Source: Azoarcus sp. Aa7 (GTDB lineage: Bacteria; Pseudomonadota; Gammaproteobacteria; Burkholderiales; Rhodocyclaceae). From it: 64,000 nucleotides of DNA. The notes beneath the pieces are model-generated. The model had not been told where the DNA came from, made no database searches, and saw nothing but the letters and a program-made list of their open reading frames with translations. Made by a program: the position numbers and the translations under genes. Of this stretch, positions 41,246 to 50,177 are shown piece after piece. Location: positions 62,001 to 126,000 of the forward strand of contig NZ_QVLR01000056.1 of NCBI RefSeq assembly GCF_014822185.1, in the 5' to 3' direction. The number at the start of each line of letters is the position of its first letter. Positions within the stretch are counted from its first letter, which is position 1.

Positions 41246-43222
41246 ATGTCCGACACCAACGGGCAAGCCGCGCAAACGGTCGCGCTGGATACTTTTCCGC
41301 GGCTGCTGATGCATCATGCCGCGGTGCGGCCCGGTCGGCCGGCGATGCGCGAGAAGGAATTCGGCATCTGGCAGACCTACAGCTGGGCCGATGTCGCACG
41401 CAGCGTCCGGGCAATCGCTTGCGGCCTCGCCGAGCTCGGCTTCAAGCGTGGCGACCGGCTTGCCATCATCGGCGACAACCGTCCGCGCCTGTACTGGTCG
41501 GTGGCGGCCTGCCAGTGCCTCGGTGGCATCCCGGTGATGCTGTACCAGGACGCGGTCGCGCAGGAAATGACCTACGTGCTGGAGGACGCCGAGATCAAGT
41601 TCGCCGTCGTCGAGGATCAGGAACAGGTCGACAAGATGCTCGAGATCCTGCCCGACGTGCCCTTCCTCGAGCACGTGATCTACGACGACCCGCGCGGCCT
41701 GCGCCACTACAGCCAGCCGCTGCTGAAGGGGCTGGACGAGCTGCAGGAGATGGGCAGCATCCACGATCGCAACCACACCGATTTCCTCGACGCGGAGATC
41801 GACAAGGGCGCGAGCGACGACATCTCGGTGATGCTGTACACCTCCGGTACCACCGGCAAGCCGAAGGGCGTTTGCCAGACTCACGCGGCCTTCATCGCCG
41901 CGGCGACCGGGGCGACGGGATTCGACAAGCTCACCGACCGGGAGGACATCCTGTCCTACCTGCCGATGGCCTGGGTCGGCGACCACCTGTTCTCGTTCGC
42001 GCAGGCGACGGTCGCAGGCTTCACGATCAATTGCCCGGAGTCGGGCGACACCGTGATGACTGACCTGCGCGAGATCGGCCCGACCTATTACTTCGCGCCG
42101 CCGCGGGTGTTCGAGAACCTGCTGACGCAGGTCATGATCCGCATGGAGGACGCAAGCGCGTTGAAGCGCAAGCTGTTCGCCCACTTCATGGACGTCGCCC
42201 GCCGCTGCGGCGCCGACATCCTCGACGGCAAGCCGGTGTCGGGAGGCGACCGCCTGCAGTACTGGCTCGGCAACCTGCTGATCTACGGCCCGCTGAAGAA
42301 CGTGCTGGGCATGAGCCGCATCCGCGTCGCCTACACCGCGGGCGCGGCGATCGGCCCGGATCTCTTCCGCTTCTACCGTTCGATCGGCGTGAACCTGAAG
42401 CAACTCTATGGCCAGACCGAGACCTGCGCCTACGTGTGCCTGCAGCCCGACGGCCAGATCAAGCTCGATTCGGTCGGCAAGCCCGCGCCCTTCGTCGAGG
42501 TGAAGCTCGCCGGCAACGGCGAGATCCTGGTGAAGGGGCCGATGCTGCTGAAGGCCTACTACAAGCGCCCGGACGCGACCGCCGAGTCGATCAACGCCGA
42601 GGGCTACTTCATGACCGGCGATGCGGGCTACTTCGACGAGGACGGCCACCTGAAGATCATCGACCGCGCCAAGGACGTCGGCAAGCTCGCGACCGGCTCG
42701 ATGTTCGCGCCCAACTACATCGAGAACAAGCTCAAGTTTTTCCAGCACATCAAGGAAGCGGTCGCCTTCGGCAACGGCCGCGACTGCGTCACCGCCTTCA
42801 TCAACATCGACCTCGAAGCGGTCGGCAACTGGGCCGAGCGGCGCGGGCTCGCGTACTCGGGCTACACGGACCTGGCCTCGCAGTCGGCGGTGTACGAGCT
42901 GATCCGCGACTGCGTCGAGAAGGTGAACGCCGACCTCGCGGCCGATCCGCAGATGAGCGGCTCGCAGATCAAGCGCTTCCTGATCCTGCACAAGGAACTC
43001 GACGCCGATGACGGCGAGCTGACGCGTACGCGCAAGGTGCGCCGCAACTTCATCGCCGAACGCTACGCGGTGCTGATCGAGGCGCTGTTCGAAGGGAAGG
43101 CGGCGCAGCACATCGAGACGGTGGTGAAGTACGAGGACGGGCGCGAGGGCCGCATCAGCGCCGACCTGCGTATCGAGGAAGCGAAGACCTACGCGCCGCA
43201 GGCGGCGAAGCGCGCGGCGTGA
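41246..43222 (+). CDS. AMP-forming acyl-CoA synthetase
   Basis: 658 aa, in the size range of long-chain-type synthetases. Seen: P-loop YTSGTTGKPKG (about residue 197), YGQTETCAYV (A5), YFMTGDAGYFDEDGHL and IDRAKD (A7-A8). ATG 41246 follows AAGGAGGAGG. It is the first gene of an operon with a branched-chain-type ABC importer and is close to a second CoA ligase, so it probably activates the imported acid. The substrate cannot be read from the sequence. Confidence 0.92.
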   Translation: MSDTNGQAAQTVALDTFPRLLMHHAAVRPGRPAMREKEFGIWQTYSWADVARSVRAIACGLAELGFKRGDRLAIIGDNRPRLYWSVAACQCLGGIPVMLYQDAVAQEMTYVLEDAEIKFAVVEDQEQVDKMLEILPDVPFLEHVIYDDPRGLRHYSQPLLKGLDELQEMGSIHDRNHTDFLDAEIDKGASDDISVMLYTSGTTGKPKGVCQTHAAFIAAATGATGFDKLTDREDILSYLPMAWVGDHLFSFAQATVAGFTINCPESGDTVMTDLREIGPTYYFAPPRVFENLLTQVMIRMEDASALKRKLFAHFMDVARRCGADILDGKPVSGGDRLQYWLGNLLIYGPLKNVLGMSRIRVAYTAGAAIGPDLFRFYRSIGVNLKQLYGQTETCAYVCLQPDGQIKLDSVGKPAPFVEVKLAGNGEILVKGPMLLKAYYKRPDATAESINAEGYFMTGDAGYFDEDGHLKIIDRAKDVGKLATGSMFAPNYIENKLKFFQHIKEAVAFGNGRDCVTAFINIDLEAVGNWAERRGLAYSGYTDLASQSAVYELIRDCVEKVNADLAADPQMSGSQIKRFLILHKELDADDGELTRTRKVRRNFIAERYAVLIEALFEGKAAQHIETVVKYEDGREGRISADLRIEEAKTYAPQAAKRAA

Positions 43223-43233
43223 GGAGGGGGGCA

Positions 43234-44064
43234 ATGATGATGAACGACATGCCGCAAGTAGCGCAGGCCCAGGAACAAGCGAGCGCGCGCCGCATCGGCG
43301 ACGTGGTGCTCGACCTGCAGAACATTTCGCTGTCCTTTGGCGGCGTGAAGGCGCTGACCAACATCAGCTTCGACGTGCGCGAGCACGAGATCCGCTCGAT
43401 CATCGGCCCGAACGGCGCCGGCAAGAGTTCGATGCTGAACGTGATCAACGGCGTCTACCACCCGCAGGAAGGCCGCATCCTGTTCCGCGGCGAGCCGCGG
43501 CAGAGGATGGAGCCGCACATGGCGGCGGCGCAGGGCATCGCGCGCACCTTCCAGAACATCGCGCTGTTCAAGGGCATGAGCGTGCTCGACAACATCATGA
43601 CCGGGCGCAACCTGAAGATGAAGTGCGGTCTGCTGGCGCACGCCCTGTACTGGGGCCGCGCGCAGAAGGAAGAGATCGAGCACCGTGTGAAGGTCGAGGA
43701 GATCATCGACTTCCTCGAGATCCAGGACATCCGCAAGACGCCGGTCGGCGCACTGCCCTATGGCCTGCAAAAGCGTGTGGAACTGGGCCGGGCGCTCGCC
43801 GCCGAGCCGAACCTGCTGCTTCTCGATGAGCCGATGGCGGGCATGAACGTCGAGGAGAAGCAGGACATGTGTCGTTTCATCCTCGACGTGAACGACCAGT
43901 TCGGCACCACCATCGTGTTGATCGAGCACGACATGGGGGTCGTGATGGACATCTCCGACCGCGTCGTGGTGCTCGACTACGGCAAGAAGATCGGCGACGG
44001 CGTGCCCGACGAGGTGCGCTCGAACGAAGACGTCATCCGTGCCTATCTCGGCACGTCGCACTGA
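43234..44064 (+). CDS. livG: ABC transporter ATP-binding protein, LivG type
   Basis: 276 aa: Walker A GPNGAGKS, signature PYGLQKRVELGRAL, Walker B LLLLDEP and H-loop IEHD. The insertion between Walker A and the signature is typical of LivG. Part of a complete livGHMKF-type operon; 11 bp after the synthetase gene. The symbol refers to family, not to proven leucine transport. Confidence 0.94.
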   Translation: MMMNDMPQVAQAQEQASARRIGDVVLDLQNISLSFGGVKALTNISFDVREHEIRSIIGPNGAGKSSMLNVINGVYHPQEGRILFRGEPRQRMEPHMAAAQGIARTFQNIALFKGMSVLDNIMTGRNLKMKCGLLAHALYWGRAQKEEIEHRVKVEEIIDFLEIQDIRKTPVGALPYGLQKRVELGRALAAEPNLLLLDEPMAGMNVEEKQDMCRFILDVNDQFGTTIVLIEHDMGVVMDISDRVVVLDYGKKIGDGVPDEVRSNEDVIRAYLGTSH

Positions 44065-44077
44065 GCGGGAGCATCAC

Positions 44078-45007
44078 ATGGGATTCTTTCTTGAAACCTT
44101 GTTCGGCGGACTGATGGCCGGCATGTTGTACTCGCTGATCGCGCTGGGCTTCGTGCTGATCTACAAGGCCTCCGGCGTGTTCAATTTTGCGCAGGGCGCA
44201 ATGGTGCTGTTCGCGGCGCTGGCAATGGCGCGCTTCGCCGAGTGGATTCCGAAATGGCTGGGCTTCGACAACCTGGTCGTCGCGAACCTGCTGGCCTTCG
44301 TCGTGGCGATGGCGCTGATGGTGGTGCTGGCGTGGGTGATCGAGCGGCTGTGCCTGTCGAAACTCGTGAACCAGGAAGGCATCACGCTGCTGATGGCGAC
44401 CCTCGGGATCAGCTACTTCCTCGACGGCCTGGGCCAGACGCTGTTCGGCAACGACATCTACAGCATCAATGTCGGCATGCCCAAGGAACCGGCGATGATC
44501 CTCGAAGGCATGTTCGAGGGCGGCCTGCTCATCAGCAAGGAAGACCTCGTCGCCGCGATCATCTCCGCCGCGCTGGTGCTGGCGCTGGCGCTGTTCTTCC
44601 AGAAGACCGCGACCGGCCGGGCGCTGCGCGCCGTGGCCGACGACCATCAGGCAGCCCAGTCGATCGGCATCCCGCTGAATCGCATCTGGGTGATCGTGTG
44701 GTCGGTCGCGGGCTTCGCCGCGCTGGTCGCCGGCATCATCTGGGGGTCCAAGCTCGGTGTGCAGTTCTCGCTCTCGCTGGTCGCGCTGAAGGCGCTGCCG
44801 GTGGTGATCCTGGGCGGCCTGACCTCGGTGCCCGGGGCGATCCTCGGCGGCCTGATCATCGGCGTCGGTGAGAAGCTGTCGGAGATCTACCTCGGCTCCT
44901 TCTTCGGCGGCGGCATCGAGATCTGGTTCGCCTACGTCCTGGCGCTGGGCTTCCTGCTGGTGCGTCCGCAGGGCCTGTTCGGCGAAAAAATCATCGACCG
45001 CGTCTGA
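44078..45007 (+). CDS. livH: ABC transporter permease, LivH type
   Basis: 309 aa integral membrane protein with about eight helices, including LYSLIALGFVLIYKASGVFNFAQG near the N-terminus and RAVADDHQAAQSIGI, the cytoplasmic coupling loop. ATG 44078 is preceded by GCGGGAG. Lies 13 bp after livG. Confidence 0.94.
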   Translation: MGFFLETLFGGLMAGMLYSLIALGFVLIYKASGVFNFAQGAMVLFAALAMARFAEWIPKWLGFDNLVVANLLAFVVAMALMVVLAWVIERLCLSKLVNQEGITLLMATLGISYFLDGLGQTLFGNDIYSINVGMPKEPAMILEGMFEGGLLISKEDLVAAIISAALVLALALFFQKTATGRALRAVADDHQAAQSIGIPLNRIWVIVWSVAGFAALVAGIIWGSKLGVQFSLSLVALKALPVVILGGLTSVPGAILGGLIIGVGEKLSEIYLGSFFGGGIEIWFAYVLALGFLLVRPQGLFGEKIIDRV

Positions 45008-45037
45008 CGCGGCCGCACAACCCGGGAGAGTTTCCTG

Positions 45038-46102
45038 ATGCTGTACAGAGAAAACGGCCAGTTCAAGACGAGCTACGTGGCCGACCAGCAGATCTTCCCC
45101 ATCGCCCAGGATCGCATCGCGATCGGCCTGCTGCTGCTCGTCGCCTTCGTGGTGATGCCGCTGGCGGGCTCGGAGTACCTGTTCCGTGCGGTGCTGATTC
45201 CGTTCCTGATCCTCGCGCTCGCGGCCCTGGGGCTGAACATCCTCGTCGGCTATTGCGGGCAGATCTCGCTCGGTACCGGCGCCTTCATGGCGGTCGGCGC
45301 ATACGGCGCGTACAACTTCCTGGTGCGCATCGACGGCATGCCGCTGATCGGCGCCATGCTGCTGGGCGGCCTTTCCGCAACCGTCGTCGGCGTGTTGTTC
45401 GGTGTGCCGTCGCTGCGGATCAAGGGGCTGTACCTCGCGGTGGCGACGCTCGCTGCGCAGTTCTTTACCGACTGGGCCTTCCTGCGCGTGGGCTGGTTCA
45501 CGAACAACTCGACCTCCGGTTCGGTCAGCGTCGCCGGTCTCAACGTGTTCGGCCTGCCGATCGAATCGCCCGTCGCGAAATACCTGTTCTGCCTCAGCGT
45601 CGTGTGCGTGTTCGCGCTGGCGGCGAAGAACCTCACGCGCAGCGCCACCGGCCGGCAGTGGATGGCGATCCGCGACATGGACGTCGCCGCCGCGGTGATC
45701 GGTATCCGTCCGGTGTATGCGAAGTTGACCGCCTTTGCGGTGAGCTCCTTCATCGTCGGTGTCGCCGGCGTGCTGTGGGCCTTCGTGCACCTGGGTGCGT
45801 GGGAGCCCGCCGCATTCAGCATCGACCGCTCCTTCCAGCTGCTCTTCATGGTCATCATCGGCGGCCTGGGTTCGATCATGGGGGCCTTCTTCGGCGCGGC
45901 CTTCATCGTGATCCTGCCCATCATCCTGGACCAGGTTCCGCATTGGTTCGGCATCCCCTTGTCGACGGCGACGACCTCGCACCTCGTGCACATGATCTTC
46001 GGGGCGCTGATCGTGTTCTTCCTCATCGCCGAGCCGCACGGGCTCGCGAAGCTGTGGAGCATCGGCAAGCAGAAGCTGCGCCTGTGGCCCTTCCCGCACT
46101 GA
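45038..46102 (+). CDS. livM: ABC transporter permease, LivM type
   Basis: 354 aa membrane protein; contains GYCGQISLGTGAFMAVGAYGAYN and the coupling segment GRQWMAIRDMDVAAAVIGI. Partner of the LivH-type permease. CGGGAGAG lies before the ATG. Confidence 0.94.
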   Translation: MLYRENGQFKTSYVADQQIFPIAQDRIAIGLLLLVAFVVMPLAGSEYLFRAVLIPFLILALAALGLNILVGYCGQISLGTGAFMAVGAYGAYNFLVRIDGMPLIGAMLLGGLSATVVGVLFGVPSLRIKGLYLAVATLAAQFFTDWAFLRVGWFTNNSTSGSVSVAGLNVFGLPIESPVAKYLFCLSVVCVFALAAKNLTRSATGRQWMAIRDMDVAAAVIGIRPVYAKLTAFAVSSFIVGVAGVLWAFVHLGAWEPAAFSIDRSFQLLFMVIIGGLGSIMGAFFGAAFIVILPIILDQVPHWFGIPLSTATTSHLVHMIFGALIVFFLIAEPHGLAKLWSIGKQKLRLWPFPH

Positions 46103-46192
46103 CGCGGGCGCCACCGGTTCAACGTAGTCGTAGTTCGGCAACAGAAAGGCAGGCACGCCGAAAGTGCCACCTAAAATCAAGGAGGAGACACC

Positions 46193-47518
46193 ATGAAACA
46201 CAAGGCTTTCGCGCTCGTCGCCGCACTGGCGGCATTCGGTGCAGGCACCCTGTCGGCGCCGGTGGCGGCGCAACAGGAAAACGAGCAGTTCTTCCCGCTG
46301 CTCGTGTATCGCACCGGCGCGTATGCCCCGAACGGCACGCCCTGGGCCAATGGCAAACAGGACTACGTCAAGTATGTGAATGCGACCGGCGGCATCAACG
46401 GCGTGAAGATCGCGTGGGAAGAATGTGAGACCGGCTATGCGACGGACAAGGGCGTCGAATGCTACGAACGCCTGAAGGGCAAGAAGGGCGCGGTGATCGA
46501 CCCGCAGGCCACCGGCATCACCTTCGCGCTGACCGACAAGGCGCCGGTCGACAAGATCCCCCTCATCACGCTCGGCTACGGACTTGCCGCGTCGCAGGAC
46601 GGCGGCGTGTTCAAGTGGAATTTCCCGCTGATGGGCAGCTACTGGACCGCCGCCGATGCGCTGATCCAGCACCTCGGCAAGAAGGAAGGTGGCCTCGACA
46701 AGCTCAAAGGTAAGAAGATCGCGCTGGTCTATCACGACTCGCCCTTCGGCAAGGAGCCGATCCCGCTGCTGCAGAAGCGCGCGCAGATGCACGGCTTCGA
46801 GCTCGTGCTGCTGCCGGTGACCGCGCCGGGCGTGGAACAGAAGGCGACCTGGCTTCAGGTGCGCCAGCAGCGTCCGGACTACACCTTGCTGTGGGGCTGG
46901 GGCGTGATGAATTCCACCGCGCTGAAGGAAGCGGTCGCGACCGGCTACCCGCGCGAGAAGCTGCTCGGCGTGTGGTGGTCGGGCTCGGAGCCGGACGTCA
47001 AGGACGTCGGCGCCAATGCCAAGGGCTACAGCGCGCTGGCGCTGAACCCGCACGGTACGGACTCGGTGCTCGTCAAGGACATCCTCAAGAAGGTGCACGA
47101 CGGCGGCAACGGCAGCGGCCCGCGTGAGGAGGTCGGTTCGGTGTTGTACATGCGCGGCCTGCTGATCCAGATGCTGGCGGTCGAAGCGGTGCGCACGGCG
47201 CAGGCGAAGTTCGGCAAGGGCAAGGTCATGACCGGCGAGCAGGTGCGCTGGGGCCTCGAGAACCTCAACGTCGATGAGAAGCGCATCGGCGAACTGGGGC
47301 TGGCCGGCCTGATCCGTCCGATCAAGACCAGCTGCACCGACCACATGGGCTCGACCTCCGTGCGCATCCACTCGTGGGACGGCACGACGTGGAAGATGCA
47401 GCCCGACTGGTACGAAGCCGACAAGAGCGTGATCGACCCGCTGGTGAAGGAAGCGGCCGACAAGTACGCGACCGACAAGCAGCTCAAGCGTCGCGACGCG
47501 AGCGACTGCGCGGCCTGA
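46193..47518 (+). CDS. livK: ABC transporter periplasmic substrate-binding protein, LivK type
   Basis: 441 aa: Sec signal peptide (cleavage near VAAQ, residue 26), then a type I periplasmic-binding fold (RTGAYAPNGTPWANG, KIALVYHDSPFGKEP). Longer than classical LivK and closer to the branch found beside CoA ligases in aromatic degraders; it may bind an aromatic or branched acid. Strong AAGGAGGAG site upstream. Confidence 0.92.
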   Translation: MKHKAFALVAALAAFGAGTLSAPVAAQQENEQFFPLLVYRTGAYAPNGTPWANGKQDYVKYVNATGGINGVKIAWEECETGYATDKGVECYERLKGKKGAVIDPQATGITFALTDKAPVDKIPLITLGYGLAASQDGGVFKWNFPLMGSYWTAADALIQHLGKKEGGLDKLKGKKIALVYHDSPFGKEPIPLLQKRAQMHGFELVLLPVTAPGVEQKATWLQVRQQRPDYTLLWGWGVMNSTALKEAVATGYPREKLLGVWWSGSEPDVKDVGANAKGYSALALNPHGTDSVLVKDILKKVHDGGNGSGPREEVGSVLYMRGLLIQMLAVEAVRTAQAKFGKGKVMTGEQVRWGLENLNVDEKRIGELGLAGLIRPIKTSCTDHMGSTSVRIHSWDGTTWKMQPDWYEADKSVIDPLVKEAADKYATDKQLKRRDASDCAA

Positions 47519-47629
47519 TCGCCGCATCCGCGCGCTGCGACCCGGCTTCGGCCGGCCGCGGCGCGCGGCTCCGCAGATTCCGGACGCGCTCGCGCGACCG
47601 GAGCGAAAACGAGCCTACCGGATGAACCG

Positions 47630-48439
47630 ATGAATACGTCGAACCTCCTCCTCAATGTGAATGGCATCGAGGTGATCTACAACCACGTCGCGCTGGTGCT
47701 CAAGGGCGTGTCGCTGCAGGTCCCCGAAGGCCGCATCGTCGCGATTTTGGGCGGCAACGGCGCGGGCAAGACGACGACGCTGCGCGCGGTATCGAACCTG
47801 CTCAAGGGCGAGCGCGGCGAGGTCACGAAGGGCACGATCGAGCTGCAGGGCGAGCGCGTCGAGAGCCTGTCGCCGTCCGAACTGGTACGCCGCGGCGTCG
47901 TGCAGGTGATGGAGGGGCGGCACTGCTTCGCCCACCTGACGATCGAGGAAAACCTGCTGGCCGGTGCCTACACGCGCAAGGACAAGGGCGAGGTCGCCGC
48001 CAACCTCGACAAGGTCTACACCTACTTCCCGCGCCTCAAGACCCGTCGCACCAGCCAGGCCGCCTATACCTCGGGCGGCGAGCAGCAGATGTGCGCGATC
48101 GGCCGCGCGCTGATGTCGAACCCGCGCATGGTGCTGCTCGACGAGCCTTCGATGGGCCTTGCGCCGCAGATCGTCGAGGAGGTGTTCGAGATCGTGAAGG
48201 ACCTCAATGTGAAGGAAAAGGTGAGTTTCCTGCTCGCCGAACAGAACACGATGGTGGCGCTGCGCTACTCCGACTTCGGCTACATCGTCGAGAACGGCCG
48301 CATCGTCATGGAAGGCGAGGCGAAGAGCCTGGCCGATAACGAGGACGTCAAGGAGTTCTACCTGGGCCTGTCGGGCGAGGGGAGGAAGAGCTTCCGCGAC
48401 GTGAAACATTACCGCAGGCGCAAGCGCTGGCTGTCTTGA
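47630..48439 (+). CDS. livF: ABC transporter ATP-binding protein, LivF type
   Basis: 269 aa: Walker A GGNGAGKT, signature YTSGGEQQM, Walker B MVLLDEPS, followed by LGLAPQIVEEVF-like SMGLAPQIVEEVF. C-terminal KSFRDVKHYRRRKRWL is an extension. The ribosome site before ATG 47630 is weak. Completes the importer. Confidence 0.94.
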   Translation: MNTSNLLLNVNGIEVIYNHVALVLKGVSLQVPEGRIVAILGGNGAGKTTTLRAVSNLLKGERGEVTKGTIELQGERVESLSPSELVRRGVVQVMEGRHCFAHLTIEENLLAGAYTRKDKGEVAANLDKVYTYFPRLKTRRTSQAAYTSGGEQQMCAIGRALMSNPRMVLLDEPSMGLAPQIVEEVFEIVKDLNVKEKVSFLLAEQNTMVALRYSDFGYIVENGRIVMEGEAKSLADNEDVKEFYLGLSGEGRKSFRDVKHYRRRKRWLS

Positions 48440-48747
48440 CGACGGGAGATCGCGGCACGATGCGGCGTTGCTCGGGCGCTTGTGTGCAGCAGCACACGGC
48501 GCGCTCTCGCGCCTTGCCTCGCACCGCGCTTTCCCCGTCGTCCTGCCCAACAGCCGGCGGTTCCGGATTCGAGAGGCAAGAACAGTCGCTGTTGCTTTAC
48601 TCCCTCCCCTTCAAGGGGAGGGTTGGGGTGGGGATGGGTTAAGCAACCGAGGCAGAAACCCATCCCCCTCCTGACCTCCCCCTTGAAGGGGGATGAACGC
48701 GGTGCCCGCGGAGGCTTCACCTGCTATCGGTGTGCAAGGACTTTGAG
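48440..48747. other. Gap between livF and the PaaK-like gene
   Basis: 308 bp. Its second half is the nested palindromic repeat at 48601-48694; the first half (48440-48600) shows no gene, promoter or repeat that I can support. Confidence 0.5.
48601..48694. repeat. Nested palindromic repeat element
   Basis: Two arms, 48601-48640 and 48657-48694, are inverted copies of each other, each ending in ATGGGTT / AACCCAT next to the 16-nt centre. Each arm itself contains a palindrome (CCCCTTCAAGGGG; CCCCCTTGAAGGGGG). The whole can fold as one long hairpin. Resembles intergenic MITE/REP-type elements of Proteobacteria. Confidence 0.7.
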
Positions 48748-49980
48748 ATGAATTTCTACGACGCCAGAGAAACCCGTGACCCCGCCGAGCGCGAGCGGGA
48801 GCTGATGGCCCGCCTGCCGGCCCAGATCGCCCATGCGCAGGCGAATGCGCCGGCTTTTGCGGGGCTGCTGGAGGGCGTCGATCCGGCCACGATCGCGAGC
48901 CGCGAGGCGCTCGCCCGCCTGCCCGTGACGCGCAAATCGGAGCTGCTCGAATGCCAGAAGGCGGCCCGCCCGTTCGGCGGCTTCGCTGCGACAACCTGGG
49001 GCGCCGGCTGCCGCCGGGTGTTCGCCTCGCCGGGCCCCCTCTACGAACCGGAAAGCGCCCGGCCGGACTACTACCGCCTCGCGCGCGCATTCTTCGCGGC
49101 CGGTTTCCGTGCGGGCGACCTCGTGCATAACACCTTCTCCTACCACTTCACGCCGGCCGGCTCGATGATGGAGACGGCCGCCCACGCGCTGGGCTGCACG
49201 GTCTTCCCCGCGGGCGTCGGCCAGACCGAGCAGCAGGTCGCCGCAGTCGCCGACCTGGGGCCGAACGCCTACGTCGGCACGCCGTCCTTCCTGCGCATCA
49301 TCCTCGACAAAGCCGAAGAGCTGGGTATCGCGCACAGCTTCAAGAAGGCCTTCGTCTCCGGCGAGGCCTTTCCCCCGGCGCTGCGCGACGCCTTCGCCGC
49401 CCGCGGCATCGCCGCCTACCAGGCCTACGCGACCGCCGATATCGGCCTCATCGCCTACGAGACGCCTGCGCGCGAGGGCATGGTGCTCGACGAGGACGTC
49501 ATCCTCGAGATCGTGCGCCCCGGCACCGGCGACCCGGTGGCGCCGGGCGAGGTCGGCGAGGTCGTCGTGACGACCTTCAACCCCGACTACCCGCTGATCC
49601 GCTTCGGCACCGGCGACCTCTCGGCGGTGATGTCCGGCCCCTCGCCCTGTGGCCGCACGAACGTGCGCATCAAGGGCTGGATGGGCCGCGCCGACCAGAC
49701 CACCAAGGTCAAGGGCATGTTCGTGCATCCCGGCCAGATCGCGGCGGTCGCGAAGCGCCACCCGGAGATCGTGCGTGCGCGCCTCGTCGTCGACAACCCG
49801 GACCTCAACGACCGCATGACCCTGCACTGCGAGACGGCCTGGCCGGACGACGACCTGGCCGGCGCGATCGCGGCGAGCATCCGCGAACTCACGAAGCTGC
49901 GCGGCGAAGTGAGCTTCTGCACGCCCGGCAGCCTCGCCAACGACGGCAGGGTCATCGACGACGTGCGCAAGTACGACTGA
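48748..49980 (+). CDS. Phenylacetate-CoA ligase-like (PaaK family) enzyme
   Basis: 410 aa, near the 430-440 aa of PaaK. Seen: TRKSELLECQK, NTFSYHFTPAG, a tyrosine-rich AYQAYATADIGLIAYE acceptor loop, and RIKGWMGRADQTTKVKGMFVHPGQ in the C-terminal domain. The usual glycine-rich AMP loop reads FASPGPLYEPE here, so the P-loop is divergent. Probably activates an aromatic or similar acid with CoA and ATP; substrate unknown. ATG 48748 follows AAGGA. Confidence 0.85.
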   Translation: MNFYDARETRDPAERERELMARLPAQIAHAQANAPAFAGLLEGVDPATIASREALARLPVTRKSELLECQKAARPFGGFAATTWGAGCRRVFASPGPLYEPESARPDYYRLARAFFAAGFRAGDLVHNTFSYHFTPAGSMMETAAHALGCTVFPAGVGQTEQQVAAVADLGPNAYVGTPSFLRIILDKAEELGIAHSFKKAFVSGEAFPPALRDAFAARGIAAYQAYATADIGLIAYETPAREGMVLDEDVILEIVRPGTGDPVAPGEVGEVVVTTFNPDYPLIRFGTGDLSAVMSGPSPCGRTNVRIKGWMGRADQTTKVKGMFVHPGQIAAVAKRHPEIVRARLVVDNPDLNDRMTLHCETAWPDDDLAGAIAASIRELTKLRGEVSFCTPGSLANDGRVIDDVRKYD

Positions 49981-50009
49981 AGGCCGGGACGGTCCCCCTC
50001 GGAGCGACT

Positions 50010-50040
50010 CGTAGGGCGGGAGCAGCGCAGCGTATCCCGC
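50010..50040. repeat. REP-like repeat, copy 2
   Basis: 31 bp nearly identical to 16364-16394 (differences at positions 14 and 24 of the unit). Inner inverted repeat GCGGGA ... TCCCGC. Lies 30 bp after the PaaK-like gene. Confidence 0.75.
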
Positions 50041-50177
50041 TATACACCCGTCGATGAACCCGTCGATGAACCCGCACGGCCGGGTCGGCCGCAGGCCCCG
50101 CGCGCCCTCCCGCGGGAACGGTTCCAGCCGCGAAACCGCTTAGAATCTGCTCTCCAACGCCACCAGACACCGACAGC

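Noticed and set aside
44033-47527. A 1164-codon open frame antisense to livH, livM and livK
   Set aside because: Same cause; it crosses three clear genes and their ribosome sites.
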